64,000 nucleotides of DNA from Anabaena sp. 4-3. GTDB lineage: Bacteria > Cyanobacteriota > Cyanobacteriia > Cyanobacteriales > Nostocaceae. A model generated the notes under the pieces. It was not told the DNA's origin. It ran no database searches and was given only the letters and a program-made list of their open reading frames with translations. The stretch is taken from NCBI RefSeq assembly GCF_001597745.1, contig NZ_LUHJ01000012.1, forward strand, positions 1 through 64,000, given 5' to 3'. The position numbers and the translations under genes are program-made. Below, piece after piece: positions 54,137 through 62,794 of the stretch; within the stretch, counting starts at the first letter, position 1, and each line of letters begins with the position of its first letter.

Positions 54137-56440
54137 TTACCGCAGGGTTTGGCGGGCTGCGGCTAATAATAAACGCTGTTCAGCACGCGCGATCGCCTGA
54201 TATGTTCGTTCTACGGCTTCTGGTTCGACAGAAATGGCACTAACCCCCCATTTTACCAGTTGATCAATGATTTCTGGATAAATCGCTGGGGCTTGTCCAC
54301 AGATGCAACAAGGGATACCCGCAGTTTGAGCCATCTGAATCAGTTGGGAAATGGCAGCCATCACTGCCGGATGCTGTTCATTGAGTAGCCTTGTTAATTG
54401 TGGTTGTTCACGATCTACTCCTAAAAGTAGTTGTGTGAGGTCGTTTGTACCGATGGAAATCCCAGCCACACCTGCTTTAACATATTCTGGCAATAAAAAC
54501 AAGACACTGGGAACTTCTGCCATCATCCACAGTTGAAACTGAGGCACTTGGGTGAGTCCGATTTGTTCGACTTTTTGCCGACAAAAGGTAAATTCTGGGA
54601 CGCTGCGAACAAAGGGCAATAACAGGTGAAGATTAGTGTAGCCAGCCTTGTGAACATTAGCCAGGGCTGTTAATTCTAAATCAAAAATGTCAGAATTCTG
54701 AATGTAGCTGAAGGTACCGCGATCGCCTAAAATTGATTTGAGTGATGATTGTGAGTTGTGGGCAGATAACTCATGCGATCGCCAATCTAAGGAGCGATAA
54801 AAAATTGGTTTGGGGGCAAAGGCACGAGCAAACTGTATAATCTGCTCGGATAATTTGTCTAACAATTCTGTGTGTCGTCCATCTAACAGCCAAAGCCGAG
54901 GATGTTGTCCTTTGAGTAGCGGAATCAGCATCAGTTCTGAACGTAATAATCCCACCCCATCCACAGGTAATTTTTGTACTTGCTCAATTAAACTGGTTTG
55001 ACTAAGATTAACTAACAGTTGGGTAGCAATCATTGGGGAGTGAGAAGCAACAACAGTTGGCGGTGACAAGCTCAGATGAGGTGCATTCAGGTGTTGTGTG
55101 TCCCCTTGATTCGCTTCTTCTGCTCTCATGCGATAAATTTCACCGCGATCGCCATCTATCAGTAACCGTTCACCATTTTGAATCAAAAGTGTAGCATCTG
55201 TGGCGTTAACCACTGCTGGAATACCTAATTCTCTCGCCAAAATCGCTGCATGGCTAGTTAATCCGCCTTGTGTTGTCACGATACCGGCGACTTGTTGCAG
55301 TAGGGGCAACCAATCAGGTTTTAACTGTGGTATGACTAAAATTACTCCTTTGGGTAGTTGTTCTGGTTGTGACTGCGTATTGACGACTACGTGCGCTGTG
55401 GCTGTTACCCTACCTGTGGTGACTCCGATGCCTTGAATCAAGTGTAAGTTGGGAATGCCTAATTGGGGAGTGTTGACTTGGGTGATGTAGAGATGGGGTA
55501 GACAATTTTGCTCGGCAATTGTCCACTCAATGGTAAAGTGTCTACCTAGTTCACTGATAAGTTGATGCCCTAAACTCATCAATTCTTGTAGAGATGCTTC
55601 TGATAAGGCATATTGTTGTTGCTGGGCTTCCTCTAGTAAGTACGCACTCAGTCCAGTGTGATTTATTGTCAGTATAGTTGGGCGAGAATCTTCAGGTGTA
55701 TCATGGTTCAGCCGATAAGCCAACATTTTATTGCCTAGATGCCTTGCCAAAACCGTACCTGTTTCCTGTTCAATCTGGTATGTATCTGGTAGCACTTCAC
55801 CTTGAGCCAGGGCAATTCCTAATCCGTAAGTTGCTTCTATTTTCCATCCGTTAGTGTTAACCTCAAGTGAGCCACTGGCGATCGCATTCTCTACAGGTTG
55901 CACTAAAATGGCTAAGTTAACTTGTTGCAGATTAATTCCCATGCGTTGCCAATAAAACAAGCTTCTGGCACGAAACAGTTGACTCCAAACTTGTTTTAAA
56001 GTTGTGGCGATCGCTTCTTCGTCACAATGGCAGAAAATTGATTCTAATAATCCAGAGGTATTCCTCAGCTTTGGTATTGCTAAAGTTGGACGGAAAATTA
56101 AATGACTAGCTTGCCATTCTTGCGCCGCCGTCACAATTTTACTCACCCACTGGGTAGGTACAGGTGCATTGATAATTTCTCGACGCAACCGCACAGCCAC
56201 CTGCTGAAGTTGTCGCCAGTTTCCTACATCCAAGTGTAAGGAAGAATCAGTTAAATGCGCGACTAATGAATCTGAATTATTGAGAGTTGCTAAAAATAGT
56301 CGCAAAAATTCCTCTGTAATCACAAAACCAGGAACAACCGGGTAGCCACGCTGTTTGATTTTGCTCAAGTAAAATGCTTTGTCACCTACTTTGGTGCGGT
56401 CTAGCAGTTTAATTTGGTCAAGCCAGTAGAGTCTATCCAC
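54137..56440 (-). CDS. PEP synthase/PPDK-like protein
   Basis: 767 residues starting with GTG at 56440. N-terminal ATP-grasp-like half (KVGDKAFYLSKIKQRGYPVVPGFVIT...), a phosphohistidine swivel domain (GIVTTQGGLTSHAAILARELGIPAVV, catalytic His in TSHAA) and a C-terminal PEP-utilising barrel (PIFYRSLDWRSHE; GISIGTNDLTQLLLGVDR; CCICGQAPA with the conserved Cys). The order is that of PEP synthase, but the N-terminal half is diverged (no typical RSSA-x-x-ED), so catalysis is uncertain. Possibly a phosphotransfer regulator rather than a gluconeogenic enzyme. Confidence 0.82.
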   Translation of the reverse strand: MDRLYWLDQIKLLDRTKVGDKAFYLSKIKQRGYPVVPGFVITEEFLRLFLATLNNSDSLVAHLTDSSLHLDVGNWRQLQQVAVRLRREIINAPVPTQWVSKIVTAAQEWQASHLIFRPTLAIPKLRNTSGLLESIFCHCDEEAIATTLKQVWSQLFRARSLFYWQRMGINLQQVNLAILVQPVENAIASGSLEVNTNGWKIEATYGLGIALAQGEVLPDTYQIEQETGTVLARHLGNKMLAYRLNHDTPEDSRPTILTINHTGLSAYLLEEAQQQQYALSEASLQELMSLGHQLISELGRHFTIEWTIAEQNCLPHLYITQVNTPQLGIPNLHLIQGIGVTTGRVTATAHVVVNTQSQPEQLPKGVILVIPQLKPDWLPLLQQVAGIVTTQGGLTSHAAILARELGIPAVVNATDATLLIQNGERLLIDGDRGEIYRMRAEEANQGDTQHLNAPHLSLSPPTVVASHSPMIATQLLVNLSQTSLIEQVQKLPVDGVGLLRSELMLIPLLKGQHPRLWLLDGRHTELLDKLSEQIIQFARAFAPKPIFYRSLDWRSHELSAHNSQSSLKSILGDRGTFSYIQNSDIFDLELTALANVHKAGYTNLHLLLPFVRSVPEFTFCRQKVEQIGLTQVPQFQLWMMAEVPSVLFLLPEYVKAGVAGISIGTNDLTQLLLGVDREQPQLTRLLNEQHPAVMAAISQLIQMAQTAGIPCCICGQAPAIYPEIIDQLVKWGVSAISVEPEAVERTYQAIARAEQRLLLAAARQTLR

Positions 56441-56689
56441 TCAATTTTTTTAATTGCTCAGTTATTATTTTACGCTACAGATATCCGGTTTCCGCTAAAT
56501 TTTCCGGTCTGATTCCCTAAAACAGAATATGTTGACTGTGCAATTAGTTTTCTTTAGTGTCATTACCCACACAAGTCAACAATTTTTGATTAAAATATTG
56601 ACAATCACACCAAACTTCAATTCTAGTCTGTGGGAAATTTTAGCAATACTTTCCTTTAAAGTAGATTATTCTTTGTTGACAATATAAAA

Positions 56690-57142
56690 TTGTTGAATTA
56701 TTGGGATATCATATTTAGACTGGCCCTAGCTGTGCTAATTGGCGCAATTATTGGTATAGAACGTGAATTTAGCCACAAACCAGCAGGTTTCAGAACACAT
56801 TTGTTGGTAAGTTTGGGTTCGGCTTTATTTACTCTGATTCCTCTCCAAATCACTACATTCCAATCCCACCCTGAAGTTCTCAGCCGGTTAATTCAGGGGA
56901 TTGCAACTGGTATAGGATTTCTGGGTGCTGGTGAAATTGTCCGTCAATCTTCGGGGCAATCTCCTAATTTGGAACAAAGCCCACCACCACGTCTGGAAGT
57001 TCGGGGGTTGACATCAGCCGCCGCTATTTGGGTGTCAGCCGCCTTGGGAATTGCTGCTGGGTGTGGTTTATGGCAATTGGGGTTGATTGGTGCTGTGCTA
57101 ACTTTTATTATCCTCAACATATTTAAACGGTTTGAAAGTTAG
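56690..57142 (+). CDS. MgtC/SapB family membrane protein
   Basis: 150 residues, starting with TTG at 56690 (TTGTTGAATTATTGG). It has four to five membrane segments: IIFRLALAVLIGAIIGIEREFSHKPAGFRTHLLVSLGSALFTLI, LSRLIQGIATGIGFLGAGEIVR and GLTSAAAIWVSAALGIAAGCGLWQL. The ERE.HKPAGFRTH and GIGFLGAG motifs are those of MgtC proteins, which in pathogens help growth in low Mg2+ and inhibit the F-type ATPase. It lacks the C-terminal ACT domain of MgtC. Role here is unknown. Confidence 0.88.
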   Translation: MLNYWDIIFRLALAVLIGAIIGIEREFSHKPAGFRTHLLVSLGSALFTLIPLQITTFQSHPEVLSRLIQGIATGIGFLGAGEIVRQSSGQSPNLEQSPPPRLEVRGLTSAAAIWVSAALGIAAGCGLWQLGLIGAVLTFIILNIFKRFES

Positions 57143-58075
57143 TTATTTCAGGTAAAACAAGAATCCAATCCCGATAATCGCTATTATTACACCGGCGATC
57201 GCTCGCCAACTGACTTTTTCTCCCATACATACAGCGATGGGAATGGCAAATAATGGGCTAGTCTGTAACAATGTCGCCGCAATCCCCGCCGCCGTCAATT
57301 TAATTGCTGTCTGTTGCAACCAAATTCCTAAGTATGTTCCGCAAAAAGATGCAAAACAGGTTGCTAAAAATACACGCGATGATTGCCAGGAGTTAGGCGA
57401 AAATTCGGCTGGCTGACGGTGAGGAAACCAAATCCAGGCTAAAAGCACTACCTCAGCCGCACTTAACCGTAACAAAGCAGCCCACAAAGGGGTAATAGTA
57501 CCCATAGTAAAGGCGACGCGAGAGATAACGGTGGCGATGGCGTTTGTAATTGCGGCTAAGACACCAAAACCTACACCTGTCCACAGGTGCGTGGGGGAAT
57601 GATTGCTGGTGTTGGGAACTCGTTCTGTGACTACCCAAGCGACACCTAAAATTGTCAGTAAAATCCCACACCAAGCCCTGATGTTGAGTTGTTCTTGTAA
57701 AACAAGATTAGCAGCGATCGCAGTCATAGCTGGGGAAAGAGTACCAAGCAGTAAAACCCGCCGCGCCCCTAAGTAATTAATCGCCCGTAAAAACGCTGTA
57801 TCCCCCCAACTAATACCGATAACCCCACTCAAACACAACAGCAAAATCGGCATGGGGGCAGAAATCGGTAAGGTTTCTCTAGTGAATAGGATAGTCAAAA
57901 TCAACAAGGCGATCGCTACTATTCCCTTGAGCAGATTTAGCTGTAATGGCGGAATGTGTCGCCCGACAATAGCATACACCGTGGAAGCGATCGCCCACAA
58001 ACCAGCCGCCAATAAAGCCGCTAATTCACCCTGAGTATTACTAAGTAGAAAAGTTAAAGAATTATTAAAAATCAA
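57143..58075 (-). CDS. EamA/DMT-family transporter
   Basis: 310 residues starting with TTG at 58075 (ribosome site GGAAGG). Ten membrane segments in two EamA repeats (LAALLAAGLWAIASTVYAIVG...; LWTGVGFGVLAAITNAIATVIS...). Drug/metabolite transporters export small metabolites; the substrate is unknown. The stop is one base after the convergent MgtC gene stop. Its promoter region contains a CIRCE-like operator (58137-58163), 61 bases upstream of the start codon, so heat-shock control is possible on either strand. Confidence 0.88.
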   Translation of the reverse strand: MIFNNSLTFLLSNTQGELAALLAAGLWAIASTVYAIVGRHIPPLQLNLLKGIVAIALLILTILFTRETLPISAPMPILLLCLSGVIGISWGDTAFLRAINYLGARRVLLLGTLSPAMTAIAANLVLQEQLNIRAWCGILLTILGVAWVVTERVPNTSNHSPTHLWTGVGFGVLAAITNAIATVISRVAFTMGTITPLWAALLRLSAAEVVLLAWIWFPHRQPAEFSPNSWQSSRVFLATCFASFCGTYLGIWLQQTAIKLTAAGIAATLLQTSPLFAIPIAVCMGEKVSWRAIAGVIIAIIGIGFLFYLK

Positions 58076-58136
58076 ATCCTTCCCTAAATTTATGCCTGAA
58101 ACTCTTTAATAATACATCAAACAACTACATAAAAAA

Positions 58137-58163
58137 TTAGCACTCTCCGCTAGCAAGTGCTAA
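58137..58163. promoter_or_regulatory. CIRCE-like HrcA operator
   Basis: TTAGCACTC - N9 (TCCGCTAGC) - AAGTGCTAA. This fits the CIRCE consensus TTAGCACTC-N9-GAGTGCTAA with one mismatch. It lies between the EamA gene (minus) and the 116-residue unknown (plus). CIRCE is the binding site of HrcA, usually in front of groES-groEL. An alternative is a simple terminator hairpin. Confidence 0.7.
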
Positions 58164-58301
58164 TTTCACAAAAATCTTGAACGCCTAATTAATAGGTAAT
58201 AGTTTTAGTTTTCCCAGGTCATGTTTAGGCAATTTTGACAAGCAATAAAACCAGAAAATTAGGCTGTTCCATAGAACTAACTCACCATGAGGAGCAATGG
58301 A

Positions 58302-58652
58302 ATGAAATACACTTTTGACATTGTGGGCGTGTCTCCAGTTTGGCAATTTTTTACGCATCAACAGCAAACCTCGAATAAACCCCAGCCGCAAGCTATAGAA
58401 TATTTAGCCACCCATAAATGCACCCTCGACGCATTATTAGAAACTGTAGAACCCTTGCCGATAAAATGGGGTTGGAATACCGAGCAAGTCATAGATACTG
58501 TAGTGCAGTTTTGGATGAATAACGCCGACAGTATTCGTTATTGGAAAGCGCGGTTAAACGATGCCGGGAAAGATAATATTCTCGTAGCTAGACTAGCCGA
58601 AATCACAGCGTTACAAGCGGAATTTGAATCTTTATTAGGGAGGAATTTTTGA
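58302..58652 (+). CDS. conserved hypothetical protein near CIRCE element
   Basis: About 116 residues from the ATG at 58302 (MKYTFDIVGVSPVWQFFTHQQ), with GAGGAGC 6 bases upstream; an in-frame ATG at 58287 is the alternative. Soluble, with TQQ-rich N-terminus and a helical C-terminus (WNTEQVIDTVVQFWMNNADSIRYWKARLNDAGKDNILVARLAEITALQAEFESLL). No family recognised. It lies 138 bases downstream of a CIRCE-like operator, so heat-shock control by HrcA is a testable inference. Confidence 0.7.
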   Translation: MKYTFDIVGVSPVWQFFTHQQQTSNKPQPQAIEYLATHKCTLDALLETVEPLPIKWGWNTEQVIDTVVQFWMNNADSIRYWKARLNDAGKDNILVARLAEITALQAEFESLLGRNF

Positions 58653-58698
58653 GAAATTTCTCAAAGAATGTTTGACAAGTGATTAAGAATACTAAAAA

Positions 58699-58755
58699 CC
58701 CCTCTCCAAACCTCTCTCCTACAAATTTAGAGACGTTGCATGCAATGTCTCTACA
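58699..58755. repeat. composite repeat: CCCTCTCCAAACCTCTC box + palindrome (copy 5)
   Basis: Same two modules as 34112-34171, with the palindrome arms TAGAGACGTTGCA and TGCAATGTCTCTA (one mismatch). Followed at 58798-58862 by a TGGGCATTGC inverted-repeat element. Confidence 0.8.
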
Positions 58756-58797
58756 TCATTGATTTGATGCAACTTCATAGAGAAATGGTATGAGTTT

Positions 58798-58862
58798 GTA
58801 GGGTGGGCATTGCTGGCAATTTGCTCAAACATTTCATATTATGTGATTGGCAATGCCCACCG
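58798..58862. repeat. MITE-like element, short palindromic copy
   Basis: gtagggtgggcattgctggcaa ... ttggcaatgcccaccgatg: imperfect inverted repeat of about 65 bases belonging to the 10889-11017 family. Confidence 0.6.
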
Positions 58863-58897
58863 ATGATTAACTTATTCTACTTCATCACTTAACATAA

Positions 58898-60460
58898 TCA
58901 TCCAGCCGCAACCAACGGCTGAGTCGGAAAAACTTTACACCGTATTGATTCCCCAGTCAACAATTCTACAACATCCATACCATTGCCAATCACACCCGGC
59001 ACACTGGGATAACCAGCACTGGCACCAACTAAAAACAAGTTAGGTAATTCTGTAATATACCCGATGCGATTTAACCCCACTTGCGACGGTACTAATTTTG
59101 CACCGTAAATATTACCTTGTGGTTGTCCCAAATAAAACTCACTCGTGGTGGGTGTACCCAGCACTTTCATGCGGATGTAGTTATCTAAATCAGGAATTAA
59201 ATCTCTGACAGAGTTCATAATTTGCTGGTAAAATTCCCGCTTTTTAGCTTTGTAAGCTTTAGAGTCAGTTTTGTGTAGCTGTGCAAAAGGTTCATAAGGA
59301 CAAACAGTAGCAATTTCTAAGATATGATGTCCCTGGGGAGCTACACCCGGTTCATGAGATTTCATTGTCGGACAAGACAGAAAAATCCACGGTTTGCTAA
59401 AATCACCTTGCAATTGTCGTTGATATTCTCTGTTTAAGTTCCCAGTCGGATAATACCAAAGATTCCAGTTACCAATACCGTAACGTTGCGGCTCAAACCG
59501 ACTATCTAAACCCAAGTAAATATTAAAAGCACTCGCTGAGTATTCATAGCTAGTTAACCGCCGAGATTCTTTGTAACTGATGGCTTCTCCATCGTGCATT
59601 AATTCTACAGTTAATTTAGGGTCAAGGTCACTGATATAAGCCTTAGTAGCACGATAGGTTTTACCATCAGCAAGTACACTATGAATGCTACCGTTGCTGA
59701 CTTGAATATGATTAACAGTTGTTGCATAGGCAATTACACCACCACCTGTGGTGATAGCATCAACAATGGTATTAACAAAGTCCTTAAAGTGATATTTGGG
59801 ATAATATGCGCCTTCGGAATAATCCCAAACTAAAGAAGTGTGGGTAATTAAGGCGATTTCTTGGGGTGGTAGAGCATAGTCGCCACTCTGCCCGGCTAGA
59901 ATTGCTTGTAATTTTGGTGATAATCCCACATGATTATATAAATCTTGTAGAGTCCAGTTTCGCCTGCGAAATAGATGAAAATATTTAGGCAACTTTAACC
60001 AATCAGACCATTTTTGGTTATACCAACGCAAATCTTTACCTAGGCTACGAATTTCTTGGTGTAGTTGCTTAATTTCGTCACAGTAGCGGTTAATAGCATT
60101 AGCTTCTTCAGGAAATGTAGACAGCAAGCGATAACGCAGATTTTCCCAACCTAAAGGTATTCTAAAATCTACCTCTGGGGTAATGACCCGATCTATGCAG
60201 TCTGAATCAAGGCTATGAAAGGCGACATCCCGACCAATATAATTAAGAAACTGCCCTATCGTCTGATTAGCACCGCATTGAGAAATATAATGTACATCAG
60301 CACAAAAACTGTATTCGCCATAGTCAAAAGTATGGCAGCAACCACCCGGTAAATAATGCTTTTCTAAAACTGCTACGTTATATCCTTGCTTGGTTAAACA
60401 AGCAGCAGTTGCTAATCCACCTAAACCCGCTCCTAAAATAACATAATCAAAGATTTCCAT
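58898..60460 (-). CDS. CrtISO/RetSat-like FAD oxidoreductase
   Basis: 520 residues of the phytoene-desaturase-related family. The N-terminal Rossmann motif is YVILGAGLGGLATAACLTKQGYNVAVLEKHYLPGGCCHTF (about 6-45). FCADVHYISQCGANQTIGQFL and the C-terminal LFLVGASAGYPSVPGVIGNGMDVVELL complete the FAD fold. The best similarity is to carotene cis-trans isomerases and retinol saturases; the substrate is probably a polyene, but I cannot assign it. No other carotenoid gene lies nearby. A single gene with its own promoter region. Confidence 0.86.
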   Translation of the reverse strand: MEIFDYVILGAGLGGLATAACLTKQGYNVAVLEKHYLPGGCCHTFDYGEYSFCADVHYISQCGANQTIGQFLNYIGRDVAFHSLDSDCIDRVITPEVDFRIPLGWENLRYRLLSTFPEEANAINRYCDEIKQLHQEIRSLGKDLRWYNQKWSDWLKLPKYFHLFRRRNWTLQDLYNHVGLSPKLQAILAGQSGDYALPPQEIALITHTSLVWDYSEGAYYPKYHFKDFVNTIVDAITTGGGVIAYATTVNHIQVSNGSIHSVLADGKTYRATKAYISDLDPKLTVELMHDGEAISYKESRRLTSYEYSASAFNIYLGLDSRFEPQRYGIGNWNLWYYPTGNLNREYQRQLQGDFSKPWIFLSCPTMKSHEPGVAPQGHHILEIATVCPYEPFAQLHKTDSKAYKAKKREFYQQIMNSVRDLIPDLDNYIRMKVLGTPTTSEFYLGQPQGNIYGAKLVPSQVGLNRIGYITELPNLFLVGASAGYPSVPGVIGNGMDVVELLTGESIRCKVFPTQPLVAAG

Positions 60461-61087
60461 TTTCCTCTCCTCTGGTAATCTTGATTGCTTTTGATTTAAT
60501 TAATGTTTTTTGATTTTTTGGTAAATGCTAAAAAAAATCAGCAAATCTGTGTCCAGGTTTGCAGATTTTGCCTCATATATATTCAAAAATGGAAAACCTC
60601 CAGCCAGAGACTTAAGTATTTATTCTGGGTTCATCATTGACGATGACAATGGGGTAGCACCAATCAGCTAATATGCTGTTATTTTGAGTATTTCAAACTA
60701 GATAAATACTGAGCCAAGAATTTTCTTAACTGGTAGATACTGGCTGGCTAATACGATGATTAGCAATTTACTTTGTAAATGATATTATCTATTCTATCTA
60801 ATATCTTAATTTTGGAACATTAAAATTATTTATTTTAAAAATATTGTGCCAAAAGTTAGAGTTTTTTAACAAAGCTCATCTAAAAGATGGATGAGGTTGA
60901 TAACTGAGGAAAAATCTTTTATTTCTAATAGCTGAATTTCCCAAAATGTAGGTTGACAGACAGAAAATTATGCTAATATATAAGTGGAATTGCAAAGAAC
61001 CTCTGACATAGCAATAAGTGGCAACACCCTTAGTCACAGACATAGCCTAAGAGTCAAGCCAAACCAGGATCTGAAGAAGAGGCGACT
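60461..61087. other. intergenic, 627 bases before the mini-ORF
   Basis: AT-rich, no repeat family recognised, no RNA gene recognised. The only clear signal is the promoter at 60953-60982, with a leader of about 95 bases before the mini-ORF. The upstream 490 bases show nothing I can name. Confidence 0.5.
60953..60982 (+). promoter_or_regulatory. sigma-70-type promoter for mini-ORF
   Basis: Perfect -35 TTGACA (60953-60958), 18-base spacer and TATATA (60977-60982) in a run aatatataag; TATAAG at 60979 is an alternative -10. Expected start near 60990. Confidence 0.55.
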
Positions 61088-61174
61088 ATGGGAGGTTTAG
61101 GTAAAGATTGCAAGACCTGTAAACGAAAGTGCGTGATGGAGGACAAATTGCACCAAACAGAAGAACAGCAATGA
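61088..61174 (+). CDS. 28-residue Cys-rich mini-protein
   Basis: Encodes MGGLGKDCKTCKRKCVMEDK then LHQTEEQQ. The three Cys form CxxCxxxC in a Lys/Arg-rich centre, which could bind a metal or nucleic acid. An AAGAGG ribosome site lies 5 bases before the ATG, a candidate TTGACA promoter about 130 bases upstream and a strong terminator starts at the stop codon. No family recognised. An RNA function for the same transcript (about 190-215 bases) is the alternative. Confidence 0.6.
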   Translation: MGGLGKDCKTCKRKCVMEDKLHQTEEQQ

Positions 61175-61210
61175 GGGGTCTGCTTGAAAGCAACTAGACC
61201 CCTTAGCTTT
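61173..61210 (+). terminator. strong terminator after mini-ORF
   Basis: GAGGGGTCT, interior gcttgaaagcaact, AGACCCCTT, then AGCTTTTG. An 8-bp GC-rich outer stem, plus an inner GCTT/AAGC stem closed by a GAAA tetraloop-like turn. It overlaps the TGA stop. Confidence 0.75.
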
Positions 61211-61237
61211 TGTGGTGTCAAATGCTAAAATTTATTC

Positions 61238-62794
61238 TCAAGCGGCTTTTGCACCTGGTTGTCCGTTTTCCACCACAAAAGAAGCGAGGGTACTGATAGT
61301 AGCATCCTTTTCTGTAATCGTAGAAACAACCCGATAATCACTTTGCCAATTATCTCTAGTCAATTTACAACGGACATAACCCCGATAATTACCATTAAAA
61401 AATTTTGTGTGGGGATTATTGCTGAGTGCGGCTTGGGTTGATTCAATAAACCGGGTGGGAAAGTCAGAGGAAATGGAAGTACAGATAAACTCAGTACCGA
61501 CTGTTGCAGACTGGGGATTATTAAAATCGGCTTTTAAATCATTTACCCAACTGGAATGGATATCTCCAGTAATCACCACTGGGTTAGAAGGCTTGCGTTG
61601 TTCGAGAAAGTTTAACAGGCGATCGCGAGATGCTACATAACCATCCCATTGATCCAAATTAAAAAATTGTACCTCAGAACGGGGGTCAAAATCAAACTGA
61701 GCTAGCATGGTTTGTTGAGCAATTATATTCCAGCGTGCTTGTGATTTGTCGAGTCCCTGAAGTAGCCAACGTTCCTGTTTTGCGCCTGTCATCGTCGCCT
61801 GGGAATCTAAAGCTGCATCACACCGGGGTTTGAGTCCGTCATTACAAGGTTGATCTGTACGGTACTGGCGAGTATCTAGAACATTAAACTCTGCTAAGTC
61901 CCCGAAAGTCAACCGCCGATATAGCAGCATACTAGATTTATTCGGTAGGGATGATAAACGCAACGGCATATTCTCATAATATGCTTGATAAGCGTTGACT
62001 CGGCGCGTGATAAATGCTTCTCGACTTTGATTATTTTCGGGGATATAGTTGGCGTAATTGTTTTCTACTTCATGGTCATCCCAAGTGACTATCCACGGGA
62101 ATTTAGCATGAACCGCTTGTAAATTTACGTCGGTTTTATACAAAGCGTAGCGGTTGCGGTAGTCATTTAAGGTAATAATTTCCTCGCCAATGTGCTGGCG
62201 TGGCGTATCAGAGTTAGCCCCGTATTCGTAAATATAATCACCGAGATGTACAATTAAATCTAGGTCTTCTTCAGCCAGATGTTTATAAGCTGTGTAAAAG
62301 CCGTTTTGCCAATCTTGACAGGAAGCAAAAGCAAAATTTAGCTGTTGAATAGAATTATTCGGTGCGGGTGCTGTACGAGTGCGTCCTATGGGGCTAACTT
62401 CATTACCTACTTTAAATTGATACCAGTACCAACGGTTAGGCTCTAGTCCCCGGACATCAACGTGTATAGAGTGGGCGAGTTCCGGGGTGGCTAAAACTGT
62501 GCCTTTTTGGACAACCTGAGTCATTTTTTCGTCCCGCGCAATTTGCCACTCTACGGGGACATTTACGGGTTGCATTCCGCCACCATTCAGGGGTTCGGGT
62601 GCGAGGCGAGTCCATAATACTATACCATCGGGGAGAGGATCACCAGAGGCGACACCAAGCTGAAATGGGTAGTTAGAAAATATAGGTTGAGCTATTACAG
62701 GCCAGGTTTTGCTAGCGATGACTAAGCCTGTGAATAGTCCTGCACCGAGTAGAAAGTTACGCCGATTGAGTAGGCGATCGCCATTATATTGCAT
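61238..62794 (-). CDS. phoD: PhoD-type alkaline phosphatase
   Basis: 518 residues. The N-terminus has a twin-arginine signal (NRRNFLLGAGLFTGLVIASKTWPVIA). It contains QLGVASGDPLPDGIVLWTRLAPEPL, LIVHLGDYIYEYG, VTWDDHEVENNY and VVITGDIHSSWV, the metal-binding motifs of PhoD (Fe/Ca-dependent phosphodiesterase and monoesterase). It acts in the periplasm or outside and releases phosphate from organic esters. A three-repeat Pho box lies 49-78 bases upstream of the start, so SphR/PhoB control under phosphate starvation is expected. Confidence 0.94.
   Translation of the reverse strand: MQYNGDRLLNRRNFLLGAGLFTGLVIASKTWPVIAQPIFSNYPFQLGVASGDPLPDGIVLWTRLAPEPLNGGGMQPVNVPVEWQIARDEKMTQVVQKGTVLATPELAHSIHVDVRGLEPNRWYWYQFKVGNEVSPIGRTRTAPAPNNSIQQLNFAFASCQDWQNGFYTAYKHLAEEDLDLIVHLGDYIYEYGANSDTPRQHIGEEIITLNDYRNRYALYKTDVNLQAVHAKFPWIVTWDDHEVENNYANYIPENNQSREAFITRRVNAYQAYYENMPLRLSSLPNKSSMLLYRRLTFGDLAEFNVLDTRQYRTDQPCNDGLKPRCDAALDSQATMTGAKQERWLLQGLDKSQARWNIIAQQTMLAQFDFDPRSEVQFFNLDQWDGYVASRDRLLNFLEQRKPSNPVVITGDIHSSWVNDLKADFNNPQSATVGTEFICTSISSDFPTRFIESTQAALSNNPHTKFFNGNYRGYVRCKLTRDNWQSDYRVVSTITEKDATISTLASFVVENGQPGAKAA

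Noticed and set aside
60960-61210. Mini-ORF region as 6S or SRP RNA
   Set aside because: No recognisable 6S bubble or SRP GGAAG/AGCAG core; a coding mini-gene with ribosome site fits better.
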